In this document: piece after piece, positions 27,849 through 36,409 of the stretch | Layout: each line of letters starts with the position of its first letter | Position numbering within the stretch: position 1 is the stretch's first letter | Assembly (NCBI GenBank): GCA_029938135.1 | Contig: JAPYOO010000004.1 | Coordinates: 1 to 51,209 of the forward strand | Direction of reading: 5' to 3' | Length of the DNA stretch: 51,209 nucleotides | Source of the DNA: Bermanella sp. | Lineage (GTDB): Bacteria; Pseudomonadota; Gammaproteobacteria; Pseudomonadales; Oceanobacteraceae | Position numbers and translations under genes: made by a program | Notes under the pieces: generated by a model | Database searches by the model: none | Seen by the model: the letters and a program-made list of their open reading frames with translations, nothing else | What the model was told of the DNA's origin: nothing

Positions 27849-28843
27849 GCTGAAACACCTATTTGTTGACGCTCTTGATTTTGTCCGCCCATGGCCATTG
27901 CCATGACGGCCATGCGCATGGGAATACCATTGCTGACTTGTTTTAGAATAACGCTTTGAGGACCATCGGCCACGGCGCTTTCAATTTCTACACCACGGTT
28001 GATGGGGCCAGGGTGCATAACAATGGCGCCGGGATTAGCAAGGGCCAACTTGTCGGTACTTAATCCAAATAAACGATAATATTCTGATTCACTGGGCAAT
28101 AGTGCTGCTTGCATGCGCTCTTTTTGCAGGCGCAACATAATCACCACATCCACCCCTTTTAAACCTTGTGTCATGTTGTTGTAAGCACGCACACCTAAGC
28201 TTTCCATGTCTTTGGGGATAAGTGTATTGGGGCCAATAACACGAATGTCGTTGCAGCCCAGAGTGGTTAGTGCATGAATTTGTGAGCGCGCCACGCGTGA
28301 GTGCAATATGTCACCCACAATGGCCACGGTTAAGTTTTCAAATTCACCTTTTTCACGGCGAATGGTGAGCATATCCAACATGGCTTGTGTGGGGTGTGCA
28401 TGGCGTCCGTCACCGGCATTAATCACAGCTACATTAGGAGTGACGTGCTGAGCGATAAAGTGTGCGGCCCCTGAATCAGCGTGACGTACCACAAACATAT
28501 CGCTGTACATGGATTCTAAATTCCACAGAGTATCCATTAGGGTTTCACCCTTACTAGTGGCGCTGCGGGCAATGTCTAAATTTAAAATGTTGGCCGAAAG
28601 ACGTTTAGCGGCTAATTCAAAGGTGGAGCGTGTGCGAGTGGAGTTCTCAAAAAATAGATTCACCACGGTTTTTCCGCGCAGTAAGGGCACGGTTTTAACA
28701 CTGCGTTCTTGAGTGCTTATGAAGCTGTCGGCGGTGTCGAGTATTTCGGTGAGCAAGGCGCGACTTAACCCTTGGGTGGTTAAAAAATGCTTTAAGCGCC
28801 CATCTTCGGTTAATTGTACTTGTTGAGGGAGTATCAGGCTCAT
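27845..28843 (-). CDS. pyrB: aspartate carbamoyltransferase catalytic subunit
   Basis: PyrB condenses carbamoyl phosphate with aspartate, the first committed pyrimidine step. It has 332 residues. The carbamoyl-phosphate motif [13 protein letters not shown] has STRTR at 68-72. KGETLMDT is the mobile loop. [12 protein letters not shown] and the aspartate-binding RLQKER and [10 protein letters not shown] motifs follow. The N-terminal extension (about 15 residues before the first helix) is typical of the class B ATCases that bind PyrC'. The 3' end overlaps pyrC' by 4 bp, and pyrR lies 73 bp upstream, giving a pyrR-pyrB-pyrC' operon. Confidence 0.97.
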   Translation of the reverse strand: MSLILPQQVQLTEDGRLKHFLTTQGLSRALLTEILDTADSFISTQERSVKTVPLLRGKTVVNLFFENSTRTRSTFELAAKRLSANILNLDIARSATSKGETLMDTLWNLESMYSDMFVVRHADSGAAHFIAQHVTPNVAVINAGDGRHAHPTQAMLDMLTIRREKGEFENLTVAIVGDILHSRVARSQIHALTTLGCNDIRVIGPNTLIPKDMESLGVRAYNNMTQGLKGVDVVIMLRLQKERMQAALLPSESEYYRLFGLSTDKLALANPGAIVMHPGPINRGVEIESAVADGPQSVILKQVSNGIPMRMAVMAMAMGGQNQERQQIGVSA

Positions 28844-28916
28844 GCTGGCATGCCTTGTATCATTGTAATTGTGACAAATGAAGAGGTAAGTGTTGGTCGG
28901 GCTATCAAGTTAAGGC

Positions 28917-29432
28917 TCATGCGGGAATGCCTTGTTTATTCATAGTTGCGATTGAAAGTGCTAAAGGCTCGGGGCCACTTAGTTTAATTCGCTGATCTTC
29001 CGGAAGGGTTATTTTTTCACCTACCACGTCCGCTTGGATGGGCAGTTCACGTTTACCGGTATCTAACAGGCAGACAAGGATGATCTTGTCTGGACGCCCA
29101 TAATCAAATAGTTCGTTCATTGCTGCGCGAATGGTACGCCCAGACATAATCACATCATCCACTAAGATCACGGTTTTGCCTTCGATGTCGGCAAGCTGGG
29201 AGCTTTTTATTTGTGGGTGAAGGCCTTTTTGGGTGAAGTCGTCACGGTAAAAACTAATATCGAGCAAACCGAGCGCTTGGGTTAGATTGAGTCGTTGGTG
29301 TAAATCTTGGGCTACCCAAGCGCCACCGGTATGAATGCCAATCATCACAACATCGGTTGTTTGCTGAGATATTAATGACTTCAACTCATGGGTCATCTTA
29401 TCGAGCAGTACTGCGGGGTTGGGTAACGACAT
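28917..29432 (-). CDS. pyrR: pyrimidine regulator / uracil phosphoribosyltransferase PyrR
   Basis: PyrR-family phosphoribosyltransferase fold protein. In Bacillus PyrR binds mRNA and attenuates pyr operons; in Pseudomonas a homologue precedes pyrB and influences pyr expression. It has 171 residues. GIHTGGAWVA at about 33-42, the PRPP loop VILVDDVIMSGRTIRAAMNE at about 88-107 and LPIQADVVGEKI near 128-139 are the expected blocks. No attenuator-like hairpin with a U-run is obvious in the 73-bp pyrR-pyrB gap, so the regulatory mode here is not shown by sequence. Confidence 0.93.
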   Translation of the reverse strand: MSLPNPAVLLDKMTHELKSLISQQTTDVVMIGIHTGGAWVAQDLHQRLNLTQALGLLDISFYRDDFTQKGLHPQIKSSQLADIEGKTVILVDDVIMSGRTIRAAMNELFDYGRPDKIILVCLLDTGKRELPIQADVVGEKITLPEDQRIKLSGPEPLALSIATMNKQGIPA

Positions 29433-29497
29433 GATGGCTCCTAGTCTTTTTTGGCTAACGGCTTAAATGTTTAACGTTAAAGGGTGTATCTATAGTT

Positions 29498-29944
29498 CTA
29501 CGTTTCATCACTGGCACTTAACGGATTTTCTTCCAGCCAGGTTTGTAAAATAAGCTGCGCGGCTATTTCATCCACAGGGTCAGATTTGTAATGCCCTTTG
29601 TGCCCTAAATCTTTAGCGTGTTGCTTGGCGGCAAATGTACTTAAGCGTTCGTCAATAGTAAAGCTGGGTTTGCCATAGCGGCCTTGTAGGCGCTTGCTAA
29701 ATTTATTGGCCCGCTTAGACATGTCACTTTCAGTGCCATCCATATTAAGCGGTAGTCCCACTACAAAAGCATCTGGTAGCCACTCTTTTACTATTTTATC
29801 CAGCTCATCCCAATTGGGTTTACCATCTTTGGCTGAAATACAGGTAATGCCATTAGCGGTTTGGGTGATGCGCTGGCCCATGGCAACGCCATGACGTTTT
29901 TTGCCGTAATCAAACGACATAATGCTTTTAAGTTTATTGCTCAC
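29498..29944 (-). CDS. ruvX: RuvX/YqgF Holliday junction resolvase-like protein
   Basis: The YqgF/RuvX family has an RNase H-like fold. E. coli YqgF is essential and acts in 16S rRNA 5'-end processing. It has 148 residues from GTG 29944, giving MSNKLKSIMSFDYGKKRHGVAMG; a TTG four codons earlier is the other option. Asp in MSFDYG, the Glu in TIDERLST and the final Asp in KSDPVDEIAAQLILQTWL are the three acidic active-site residues. It lies between algH and pyrR, all leftward, as in many gammaproteobacteria. Confidence 0.94.
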   Translation of the reverse strand: MSNKLKSIMSFDYGKKRHGVAMGQRITQTANGITCISAKDGKPNWDELDKIVKEWLPDAFVVGLPLNMDGTESDMSKRANKFSKRLQGRYGKPSFTIDERLSTFAAKQHAKDLGHKGHYKSDPVDEIAAQLILQTWLEENPLSASDET

Positions 29945-30000
29945 GACAAGTGACAAGAGTAAATCCTAGTTTGCGGGTGGGTGATTAAATTGTTTTGACG

Positions 30001-30558
30001 TTATGCATGGCCAGATTGGCCGGTGATTAAATTAAGATCCACACCAAGTTTTTTAGCCGCAGACTGTGCTAATTCTTGCAAGGGGGTATGAAACAACAAT
30101 TCTTCATCGGCAGGAATAGTGAGCCAACTATTGGCTGCGATTTCGGCCTCCAGTTGACCGGCTTCCCAGCCCGCATAACCTAGACATACGATAACACTTT
30201 GCGGTCCGGTGCCATCGGCAATATTTTGTAAAATATCTTTAGAGGTGGTGAGATGAACATTGCCTGCAATTTGCATATTTTGCATATCGGAATCTTCGCC
30301 TTTATACAGTACAAAACCCTGTTCGGGGCTCACCGGTCCGCCTTGTAAAACGGGTAATTTAGGCGCATTTGAGTCGTCGATATCTAACTCAGATAATATC
30401 TCCCCTAATTCCATGTTCAGAGGCTTGTTGATTACCAACCCCATGGAGCCATGTTCATCATGGTCGCATATGTAACAAACACAGCGAGAAAACCAAGGGT
30501 CACTCAATTGAGGCATGGCCAATAAAAAATGATGTTTGAAGTTGCTAGTATCTTCCAT
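30001..30558 (-). CDS. algH: YqgE/AlgH family protein
   Basis: This 185-residue protein is of the DUF179 (YqgE/AlgH) family. In Pseudomonas AlgH was linked to alginate and virulence gene expression; its biochemical role is not settled. Family blocks are NFKHHFLLAMPQLSDPWFSR at the N-terminus, VCYICDHDEHGSMGLVINKP, VLQGGPVSPEQGFVLYKG and the CLGYAGWEAGQLEAEIAANSW block. It ends 57 bp before ruvX and begins 2 bp after the tonB-like gene, a tight leftward operon. Confidence 0.94.
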   Translation of the reverse strand: MEDTSNFKHHFLLAMPQLSDPWFSRCVCYICDHDEHGSMGLVINKPLNMELGEILSELDIDDSNAPKLPVLQGGPVSPEQGFVLYKGEDSDMQNMQIAGNVHLTTSKDILQNIADGTGPQSVIVCLGYAGWEAGQLEAEIAANSWLTIPADEELLFHTPLQELAQSAAKKLGVDLNLITGQSGHA

Positions 30559-30560
30559 AA

Positions 30561-31433
30561 TTAAATATTAGTCGAAAATTGAGTTTGCTTAAACTGCCAA
30601 GTACGAATGATTTCTAATACATCCGTTTGCTTGCGCATCTCTTCCGAGAACGGGGCAAAAGGAGACGCCTGACGCACAATGTGTTTGGCGGCATCATCCA
30701 GCACTTTATGGCCTGAGGACTCTAATACTTTAATTTCATGAATGGTGCCGTCGGCTCTTAAGGCCACCATTAAACGTAGGCTGCCGTTAATGTTTTTACG
30801 TTTGGCTTCGCTGGGGTAATTCAGGTTGCCAATGGATTCAATTTCTCTAAGCCATTGATTCATGTACAAGGCATCGCTGCTTTGGCGAGTGGAGCTGGCC
30901 GTTAAGCGACGGGTACGGGGTTTTTTTGATAGGGTTTGTTGTTGATTGTCTAATTTGGCCTGCAAGCTGGCGATGGCCAAGCTACGCTCCCAGAAACTCT
31001 TAACTTGTCCGTCGGGAAGCTCTAGAGCTTGGAGTTTGTTTAGTTGCTGGCTGTGGATATCTAGATCAGAAAAAAGACTGGTGATGCTTTGGCTGTCTTG
31101 GGGTTTAGCGCTGGGTGCGCTGGCTAATTGCTCTACCTGTTGGGTGTGTTGAATCTCTTCGGCCGCATAATCGGCTTGCTCGGTAGTGGTCATTTGTGCA
31201 CGTTCTTGCAATGTGCCGCTGCCGGCCTGATTAGATTGCGCTAAAAAGTCGGCCTCATCAGGCGCATCTTGCTGGTGGCTTTGAGCTAGGGTGACGTCCA
31301 AGGTGGTGGCGCTATTTTGTTTTTCGGGTAAGGAGAAGCCAATGCCAAAAATAATAAGCAGGTGTACTAAGGCCGCCATGAAAATAGCAAAACTAAAGCG
31401 ATCATAATCATTTACGGCAACGGCTTGATTCAT
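30561..31433 (-). CDS. energy transducer TonB (TonB3-like)
   Basis: This 290-residue protein is anchored in the inner membrane by one helix near residues 13-33 (FSFAIFMAALVHLLIIFGIG). The periplasmic middle is Gln/Ala/Ser-rich with coiled-coil potential (SLAIASLQAKLDNQQQTL) rather than the usual Pro-rich spacer. The C-terminal TonB domain runs from about 195 (NLNYPSEAKRKNINGSLRLM and ADGTIHEIKVLESSGHKVLD). No exbB or exbD is nearby. In Pseudomonas aeruginosa the tonB3 gene in this same gshB-algH context was reported to affect twitching motility, which fits its location beside pilGHIJK-chp. Whether this one serves receptors or pili is open. Confidence 0.86.
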   Translation of the reverse strand: MNQAVAVNDYDRFSFAIFMAALVHLLIIFGIGFSLPEKQNSATTLDVTLAQSHQQDAPDEADFLAQSNQAGSGTLQERAQMTTTEQADYAAEEIQHTQQVEQLASAPSAKPQDSQSITSLFSDLDIHSQQLNKLQALELPDGQVKSFWERSLAIASLQAKLDNQQQTLSKKPRTRRLTASSTRQSSDALYMNQWLREIESIGNLNYPSEAKRKNINGSLRLMVALRADGTIHEIKVLESSGHKVLDDAAKHIVRQASPFAPFSEEMRKQTDVLEIIRTWQFKQTQFSTNI

Positions 31434-31551
31434 TCTTTAAGGCTCATGGACTCACGTTTCACTTTGTCTTTCTAGAGTAGCAATTTTGCCTGATAGTGCA
31501 GGCAAAGGCTATGGACATTGCATCCAAAGCCTACGTCTGTGACACGTTAAA

Positions 31552-32508
31552 CTAAGATTTTGCTTTTAAGCGCTTCTCAATGGCGTCCATTAGCATCATG
31601 GCGATGTCCTGGTCGCTATCGCGGCTGATTTCACGCACACAGGTGGGGCTAGTGACGTTGATCTCAGTTAGGTAATCACCAATTACATCTAGGCCTACAA
31701 AGATTAAGCCCTTTTCTTTTAATACGGGGCCAATTTGGTTAGCGATCCACAGGTCGCGCTCACTTAAAGGCTGGGTAACACCGGTACCACCGGCCGCTAT
31801 GTTGCCACGGGTCTCTCCCTTAGCGGGAATACGGGCAAGGCTGTGTGAAACCGCAACACCGTCAATCATGAGGATGCGCTTGTCCCCTTGCTTGATTTCA
31901 GGAATGTACTTTTGCGCCATGATGGGCTCAACCCCGTAGCTGGTGAGGGTCTCAATGATAACGCTCACATTGGGGTCGTTTTCCTTTAGACGGAAAATTG
32001 AGGTGCCACCCATGCCATCCAGAGGCTTAAAAATGACGTCGCCATGCTCTTGATGGAATTCCTTTAGTCTTTTTGCATCTTGAGTGACGAGCACTTCAGG
32101 GCAGCATTGAGGGAATTCAGTGGCAAAGATTTTCTCATTACAGTCGCGCAAACTACGGGGGTTGTTCACTATTAAGGTGCCTTCTCGTTCGGCACGCTCC
32201 AAAATATAGGTGCTGTAGATGTATTGATTATCAAATGGAGGGTCTTTACGCATAAGCACTACGTCCATATCGGCTAAGGGCGCCCATACAGCCTCTTCTT
32301 TCTCAAACCAGTTGTCAGGGTCCATCTTTACCGTCAATGGGGCCATACGACCGAAGGCGCGACCGTTTTCAAGGGCCAAGTCAGCCTGCTCCATGTAGAA
32401 CAATTGCCAGCCTTTGCGTTGAGCTGCATCTAATAAACCGAGGGTAGTGTCTTTTTTGAAGGCAATGCCTTCTATGGGGTCCATGATAACGGCAACTTTC
32501 AAACTCAT
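31552..32508 (-). CDS. gshB: glutathione synthetase
   Basis: GshB ligates gamma-glutamylcysteine and glycine with ATP. It has 318 residues from ATG 32508, where AGGGCCAAAAG precedes and the protein begins MSLKVAVIMDPIEGI, the family N-terminus; a 20-residue extension upstream is not supported. ATP-grasp features are DVIFKPLDGMGGTSIF near 150-165, AQKYIPEIKQGDKRILMIDG near 199-218 and NIAAGGTGVTQPL. The C-terminal INVTSPTCVREI gives the Mg-binding Asn/Glu region. It is divergent from pilG, as in Pseudomonas. Confidence 0.97.
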   Translation of the reverse strand: MSLKVAVIMDPIEGIAFKKDTTLGLLDAAQRKGWQLFYMEQADLALENGRAFGRMAPLTVKMDPDNWFEKEEAVWAPLADMDVVLMRKDPPFDNQYIYSTYILERAEREGTLIVNNPRSLRDCNEKIFATEFPQCCPEVLVTQDAKRLKEFHQEHGDVIFKPLDGMGGTSIFRLKENDPNVSVIIETLTSYGVEPIMAQKYIPEIKQGDKRILMIDGVAVSHSLARIPAKGETRGNIAAGGTGVTQPLSERDLWIANQIGPVLKEKGLIFVGLDVIGDYLTEINVTSPTCVREISRDSDQDIAMMLMDAIEKRLKAKS

Positions 32509-32709
32509 ACTTTTGGCCCTGTATAAATGTAACAATGAATGGGTAATGTGGGCTATTGTACCGTGCAAATCAATAAAAACGAGTGCTATGGCTTATCCGG
32601 CCCAAATGGCTATAGAATGCTACCCGCTAGTATGTTAAAAAGAACTGCTGTGTGGCTGTTAGGTTTGTCACTAACAATAAATAGGTAAGCTCCTGCAATA
32701 GGCTGATTT

Positions 32710-33090
32710 ATGGCGGATAATTTCGAAAACATAAAGGTAATGGTGATTGATGATAGTAAAACCATTCGCCGTACCGCTGAGACACTCCTTAAAAAAGTGG
32801 GTTGTAATGTTATTACAGCCACTGACGGTTTTGATGCGTTAGCAAAAATTGCGGATAATCATCCGCAAATTATTTTTGTGGATATTATGATGCCACGTTT
32901 AGATGGCTATCAAACATGTGCGCTGATTAAAAATAATAGTAACTTTAAAAATACACCTGTGGTGATGTTGTCTAGTAAAGACGGTTTATTCGACAAAGCT
33001 AAAGGGCGTATTGTTGGCTCGGATCAGTACTTGACCAAGCCATTTAGTAAAGATGAATTGCTTGGCGCTATTCGCCAGCATGTAAAATAA
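32710..33090 (+). CDS. pilG: twitching motility response regulator PilG
   Basis: PilG is a stand-alone CheY-like receiver of the Pil-Chp chemosensory system. In Pseudomonas it promotes pilus extension and cAMP signalling. It has 126 residues. The acidic pair is Asp14-Asp15 (VIDDSKTIRR), the phospho-acceptor is Asp58 (FVDIMMPRLDG), and Lys110 is in the conserved KPF. It is first in the cluster, 137 bp ahead of pilH and divergent from gshB. Confidence 0.95.
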   Translation: MADNFENIKVMVIDDSKTIRRTAETLLKKVGCNVITATDGFDALAKIADNHPQIIFVDIMMPRLDGYQTCALIKNNSNFKNTPVVMLSSKDGLFDKAKGRIVGSDQYLTKPFSKDELLGAIRQHVK

Positions 33091-33226
33091 TTAAGTTCGA
33101 CAGAATTTAAGCAGGGATGACAGCTTAGAGCCGCTTGCCGATAGTAATGTTGGTGATTGTTGGATGATGCTCATTAATTGTGAACTTGTTTAATTACAAG
33201 ACTGAATTTATTAGATTGAGGTTTTT

Positions 33227-33595
33227 ATGACGCGCGTGTTAATTGTTGATGACTCACCGACGGAAACATTTACCCTGAAATCCATGCTTGAAGCAAAGGG
33301 CTTTGAGGTTTTGGAAGCTGAAAATGGTGCTGACGGTGTGGCTTTGGCGCGTGAAGAACTGCCGGACGTAGTATTGATGGACATCGTTATGCCGGGGTTG
33401 AATGGCTTTCAGGCCACTCGCCAGCTAACGAAAGATGCCAAGACTGCTCATATTCCAGTGATTATCGTGACGACTAAAGATCAGGAAACCGATAAGGTTT
33501 GGGGTCAGCGTCAGGGTGCCAAAGGTTATTTAGTTAAGCCGGTGACAGAAGATCAGTTGGCTCAAACTATTCAGAGCGTCATTGACGAGGCTTAA
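33227..33595 (+). CDS. pilH: twitching motility response regulator PilH
   Basis: PilH is the second single-domain receiver of the Pil-Chp system; in Pseudomonas it opposes PilG and favours pilus retraction, acting as a phosphate sink or modulator. It has 122 residues. The acidic pair is in LIVDDSPTE, the phospho-Asp is Asp52 (LMDIVMPGLNG), and the KP motif is in YLVKPVTED. It is followed 2 bp later by pilI. Confidence 0.95.
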   Translation: MTRVLIVDDSPTETFTLKSMLEAKGFEVLEAENGADGVALAREELPDVVLMDIVMPGLNGFQATRQLTKDAKTAHIPVIIVTTKDQETDKVWGQRQGAKGYLVKPVTEDQLAQTIQSVIDEA

Positions 33596-33597
33596 AG

Positions 33598-34125
33598 ATG
33601 ACTCCATTTGCACTGCTGCAAAATATAGCTCAACGATGCCGCTCTCATGCGGCGGATTTGCCTTCACCATCTGAGGCGGTTGAATATTGGCGTGGTGTAG
33701 GCTTTATTCTGGCGGGCAAGCGTTATGTTGCGACCATGTCGGATGTGGGTGAAATTCTAACATCACCCAAATTAACCCCCGTCCCGGGTGTTAAGCATTG
33801 GGTGCAGGGCGTTGCGAATGTTCGTGGGCGTCTGGTGCCTATTATGGATTTGGCGTCTTTTCTGGGTGGGCGTGTATCAAGCCAGCGAACGCAGAGAACC
33901 TTGATCATTGAAAAAGGCGATTTGCTTAACGGCTTAATAGTAGATGCCGTTTTGGGTATGCAACACTTTCCCATGGACTCTATTCAGGAGCCCAGTTCTG
34001 CTGATGTAGCGGATAAAGCGACCCCTTTTATATCGGGTGTTTTTCAGCGTGATGGCGAGCAGTGGCCGATATTTAGTTTTGATGCTCTGGCTAAAAATGA
34101 GCATTATATGGATATCGCCGTATAG
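33598..34125 (+). CDS. pilI: CheW-like adaptor PilI
   Basis: PilI couples the receptor PilJ to the kinase ChpA. The 175-residue protein is a single CheW domain: FILAGKRYVATMSDVGEI near 50-67, VPGVKHWVQGVANVRGRLVP near 79-98, TLIIEKGDLLNGLIVDAVLG near 120-139 and FISGVFQRDGEQWPIFSFDAL near 148-168. The C-terminus is AKNEHYMDIAV. The start at 33598 lies 2 bp after pilH. The last 12 codons are repeated in degenerate form in the gap before pilJ (see the repeat entry). Confidence 0.93.
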   Translation: MTPFALLQNIAQRCRSHAADLPSPSEAVEYWRGVGFILAGKRYVATMSDVGEILTSPKLTPVPGVKHWVQGVANVRGRLVPIMDLASFLGGRVSSQRTQRTLIIEKGDLLNGLIVDAVLGMQHFPMDSIQEPSSADVADKATPFISGVFQRDGEQWPIFSFDALAKNEHYMDIAV

Positions 34126-34278
34126 TGATTGTCCGCCGCTTGATTACCGGTGGGTACTTACAGAGTTTGTAGAAAACAGGCACTATATTTCCTTGTAGTG
34201 AATATCCGCGGCATTAATGCTGGTGGTTATACAAAGGTATTAGCAAAAGATGAACACTGTATAGATATTACTGTATAG
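34090..34278 (+). repeat. degenerate tandem copies of the pilI 3' end
   Basis: Three blocks end in TAGTGA followed by a CGC-rich stretch: the pilI stop (TAG 34123-34125), TAG 34196-34198 and TAG 34276-34278, spaced 73 and 80 bp. The block 34237-34278 can be read in phase as VLAKDEHCIDITV-stop beside pilI's ALAKNEHYMDIAV-stop, 8 of 13 residues identical. The middle block reads ENRHYISL-stop. At DNA level the outer blocks agree at about 36 of 51 positions by my alignment. No start codon precedes these fragments, so they look like remnants, not genes. Confidence 0.75.
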
Positions 34279-34362
34279 TGAATATTCGCTACCAATTGGT
34301 AGCTGATAGATTCAAGCAAATTAGAATAATTAGACATAGTTACGGTTGCGGAGAATGCAAAA

Positions 34363-36396
34363 ATGAAAGCGAGTGCAGGCGGTGCAATCCGTTCAACATT
34401 ATCAAATAACACTGCACGAATAGGCTTTATAGCCGCTTTCGTAGTCTTTATTTTGACCTTCTTGGCGATAACTGTATTCGTACAGTACAAATCTTCTCAG
34501 GATAAAGAATATATTTCTCACTCTTCTGAATTACGAGTACTGTCTCAGCAGATCGCGAAAAACGCAGTAGAAGCAGCGGCCGGTAAAGAAGAGGCTTTTA
34601 AATTGTTAGGCGTGGCTCGTAAGAACTTTGAAGTTCGCTGGGGCTATGTTAAAAACGGCGATCCGTTGACAGGTTTACCACCAAGTCAGGTTGACGGTAT
34701 TAATGAACTGGAAGCACTATGGAAGGAATCCAGCAGTTCTGCCGATAGAATTATCGAAACGCGTGATACGGTATTATCTCTACACGAAGTTGCCGCAACC
34801 CTTTCTGAAACAATTCCTCAGTTACAAGTAGAATACGACGAAGTTGTAGAAATCTTGCTTGATAACGATGCACCTGCCGAACAGGTAGCGGTAGCACAGC
34901 GCCAGTCATGGTTAGCAGAGCGTATTGTACGTTCGGTTAACAAAGTATTGTCAGGTGGTGATGATGCAGTAATGGCGGCAGACAGTTTTGGACGAGATGC
35001 TAACTTGTTTGGTCGTGTACTTAACGGCATGATCGAAGGCAACGTGGCGATGCATATTCAGCCGGTTGTAGATGAAGAAGCCATCGATTCTTTGGCTGAG
35101 ATCTCTGAGCTGTTTGAATTCGTAGCAGGCTCTGTTGATGAAATCTTAGAAACCTCTCCTGAATTGTTCCAGGTGCGTGAATCTGCAAACAATATCTTTA
35201 ACTCTTCTCAGTCTATGTTGTCGCAAACCTCCGAACTTGAAAACCGCCACGAAGCACGTTCTGAATCATGGACGCTGCTACAGTCAGGTGGTTACTTGCT
35301 AGCGCTTATCGCATTGGCCATGTTGGGCGGTGTGGGTTACACCACCTACCAAGATACTCAGGTAACGCTGAAAGAAGAAGAAACTAAAAACGAAGCCAAC
35401 CAAATGGCGATCTTACGATTACTGGATGAATTAGCCGACCTTGCTGATGGTGACTTGACCACGCAGGCCACGGTAACGGAAGACTTTACAGGTGCGATTG
35501 CCGACTCCATTAACTTCGCGATCGACCAAATGCGTGCCCTAGTAACCGCGATTAACGAAACCGCTGTACAGGTTGCATCGGCTGCACAAGAAACACAGTC
35601 TACGGCGATGCACCTTGCAGACGCGGCAGAGCACCAAGCACAAGAAATTGCCGGCGCATCTGCAGCGATCAATGAGATGGCGGTATCCATCGACCAAGTA
35701 TCTTCAAACGCATCTGAGTCCACCTCGGTGGCAGAGCGATCAGTAACGATCGCCAACAAAGGTGCTGAAGTGGTACAGGCCACTATTAACGGCATGGATA
35801 ACATTCGCGAACAGATTCAAGAAACATCAAAACGTATCAAGCGTCTGGGTGAATCTTCGCAGGAAATCGGGGATATCATATCCTTGATTAACGACATCGC
35901 CGACCAAACCAACATTCTATCTCTTAACGCTGCGATTCAGGCCTCCATGGCCGGAGATGCAGGTCGAGGCTTTGCGGTAGTAGCAGATGAAGTACAGCGT
36001 CTAGCTGAACGTTCAGCAGCGGCAACCAAGCAGATTGAAGCCCTGGTTAAAACGATCCAGAACGATACCAACGAAGCGGTTATCTCGATGGAACACACCA
36101 CTGCGGAAGTAGTGCGCGGTGCACGTCTAGCGCAAGATGCGGGTGTGGCACTGGAAGAGATTGAAATAGTATCTAAAAGCTTGGCAGATTTGATTCAAAA
36201 CATCTCCAACGCAGCCCGTCAGCAGGCCTCGTCTGCTGGTCACATCTCAAATACGATGAACGTAATCCAAGAGATTACCTCGCAAACATCCGCTGGTACG
36301 ACGGCAACCGCCAAGTCCATCGGTAACTTGGCCGAAATGGCCACGAAGTTGCGTGAATCCGTAGCCGGCTTCAAGCTGCCTGAATCTAACGTCTAG
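34363..36396 (+). CDS. pilJ: type IV pilus chemoreceptor PilJ
   Basis: PilJ is the methyl-accepting chemotaxis protein of the Pil-Chp system, reported in Pseudomonas to interact with pilin and sense surface contact. It has 677 residues. Membrane helices are at about 22-46 (GFIAAFVVFILTFLAITVFV) and about 308-326 (YLLALIALAMLGGVGYTTY). Between them is a periplasmic domain of PilJ type (two helical repeats, HSSELRVLSQQIAKNAVEAA). A HAMP-like segment follows, then a long signalling coiled coil whose tip contains IADQTNILSLNAAIQASMAG, where the usual E is Q-A-S-M, a PilJ feature. RBS CGGAGAATG lies 8 bp upstream. It is followed 13 bp later by pilK. Confidence 0.95.
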   Translation: MKASAGGAIRSTLSNNTARIGFIAAFVVFILTFLAITVFVQYKSSQDKEYISHSSELRVLSQQIAKNAVEAAAGKEEAFKLLGVARKNFEVRWGYVKNGDPLTGLPPSQVDGINELEALWKESSSSADRIIETRDTVLSLHEVAATLSETIPQLQVEYDEVVEILLDNDAPAEQVAVAQRQSWLAERIVRSVNKVLSGGDDAVMAADSFGRDANLFGRVLNGMIEGNVAMHIQPVVDEEAIDSLAEISELFEFVAGSVDEILETSPELFQVRESANNIFNSSQSMLSQTSELENRHEARSESWTLLQSGGYLLALIALAMLGGVGYTTYQDTQVTLKEEETKNEANQMAILRLLDELADLADGDLTTQATVTEDFTGAIADSINFAIDQMRALVTAINETAVQVASAAQETQSTAMHLADAAEHQAQEIAGASAAINEMAVSIDQVSSNASESTSVAERSVTIANKGAEVVQATINGMDNIREQIQETSKRIKRLGESSQEIGDIISLINDIADQTNILSLNAAIQASMAGDAGRGFAVVADEVQRLAERSAAATKQIEALVKTIQNDTNEAVISMEHTTAEVVRGARLAQDAGVALEEIEIVSKSLADLIQNISNAARQQASSAGHISNTMNVIQEITSQTSAGTTATAKSIGNLAEMATKLRESVAGFKLPESNV

Positions 36397-36409
36397 TTAG
36401 GTGGGAGCG

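Noticed and set aside
34090-34278. CRISPR-like array in the pilI-pilJ gap
   Set aside because: Repeats are degenerate, only three, without unique spacers, and derive from the pilI coding end.
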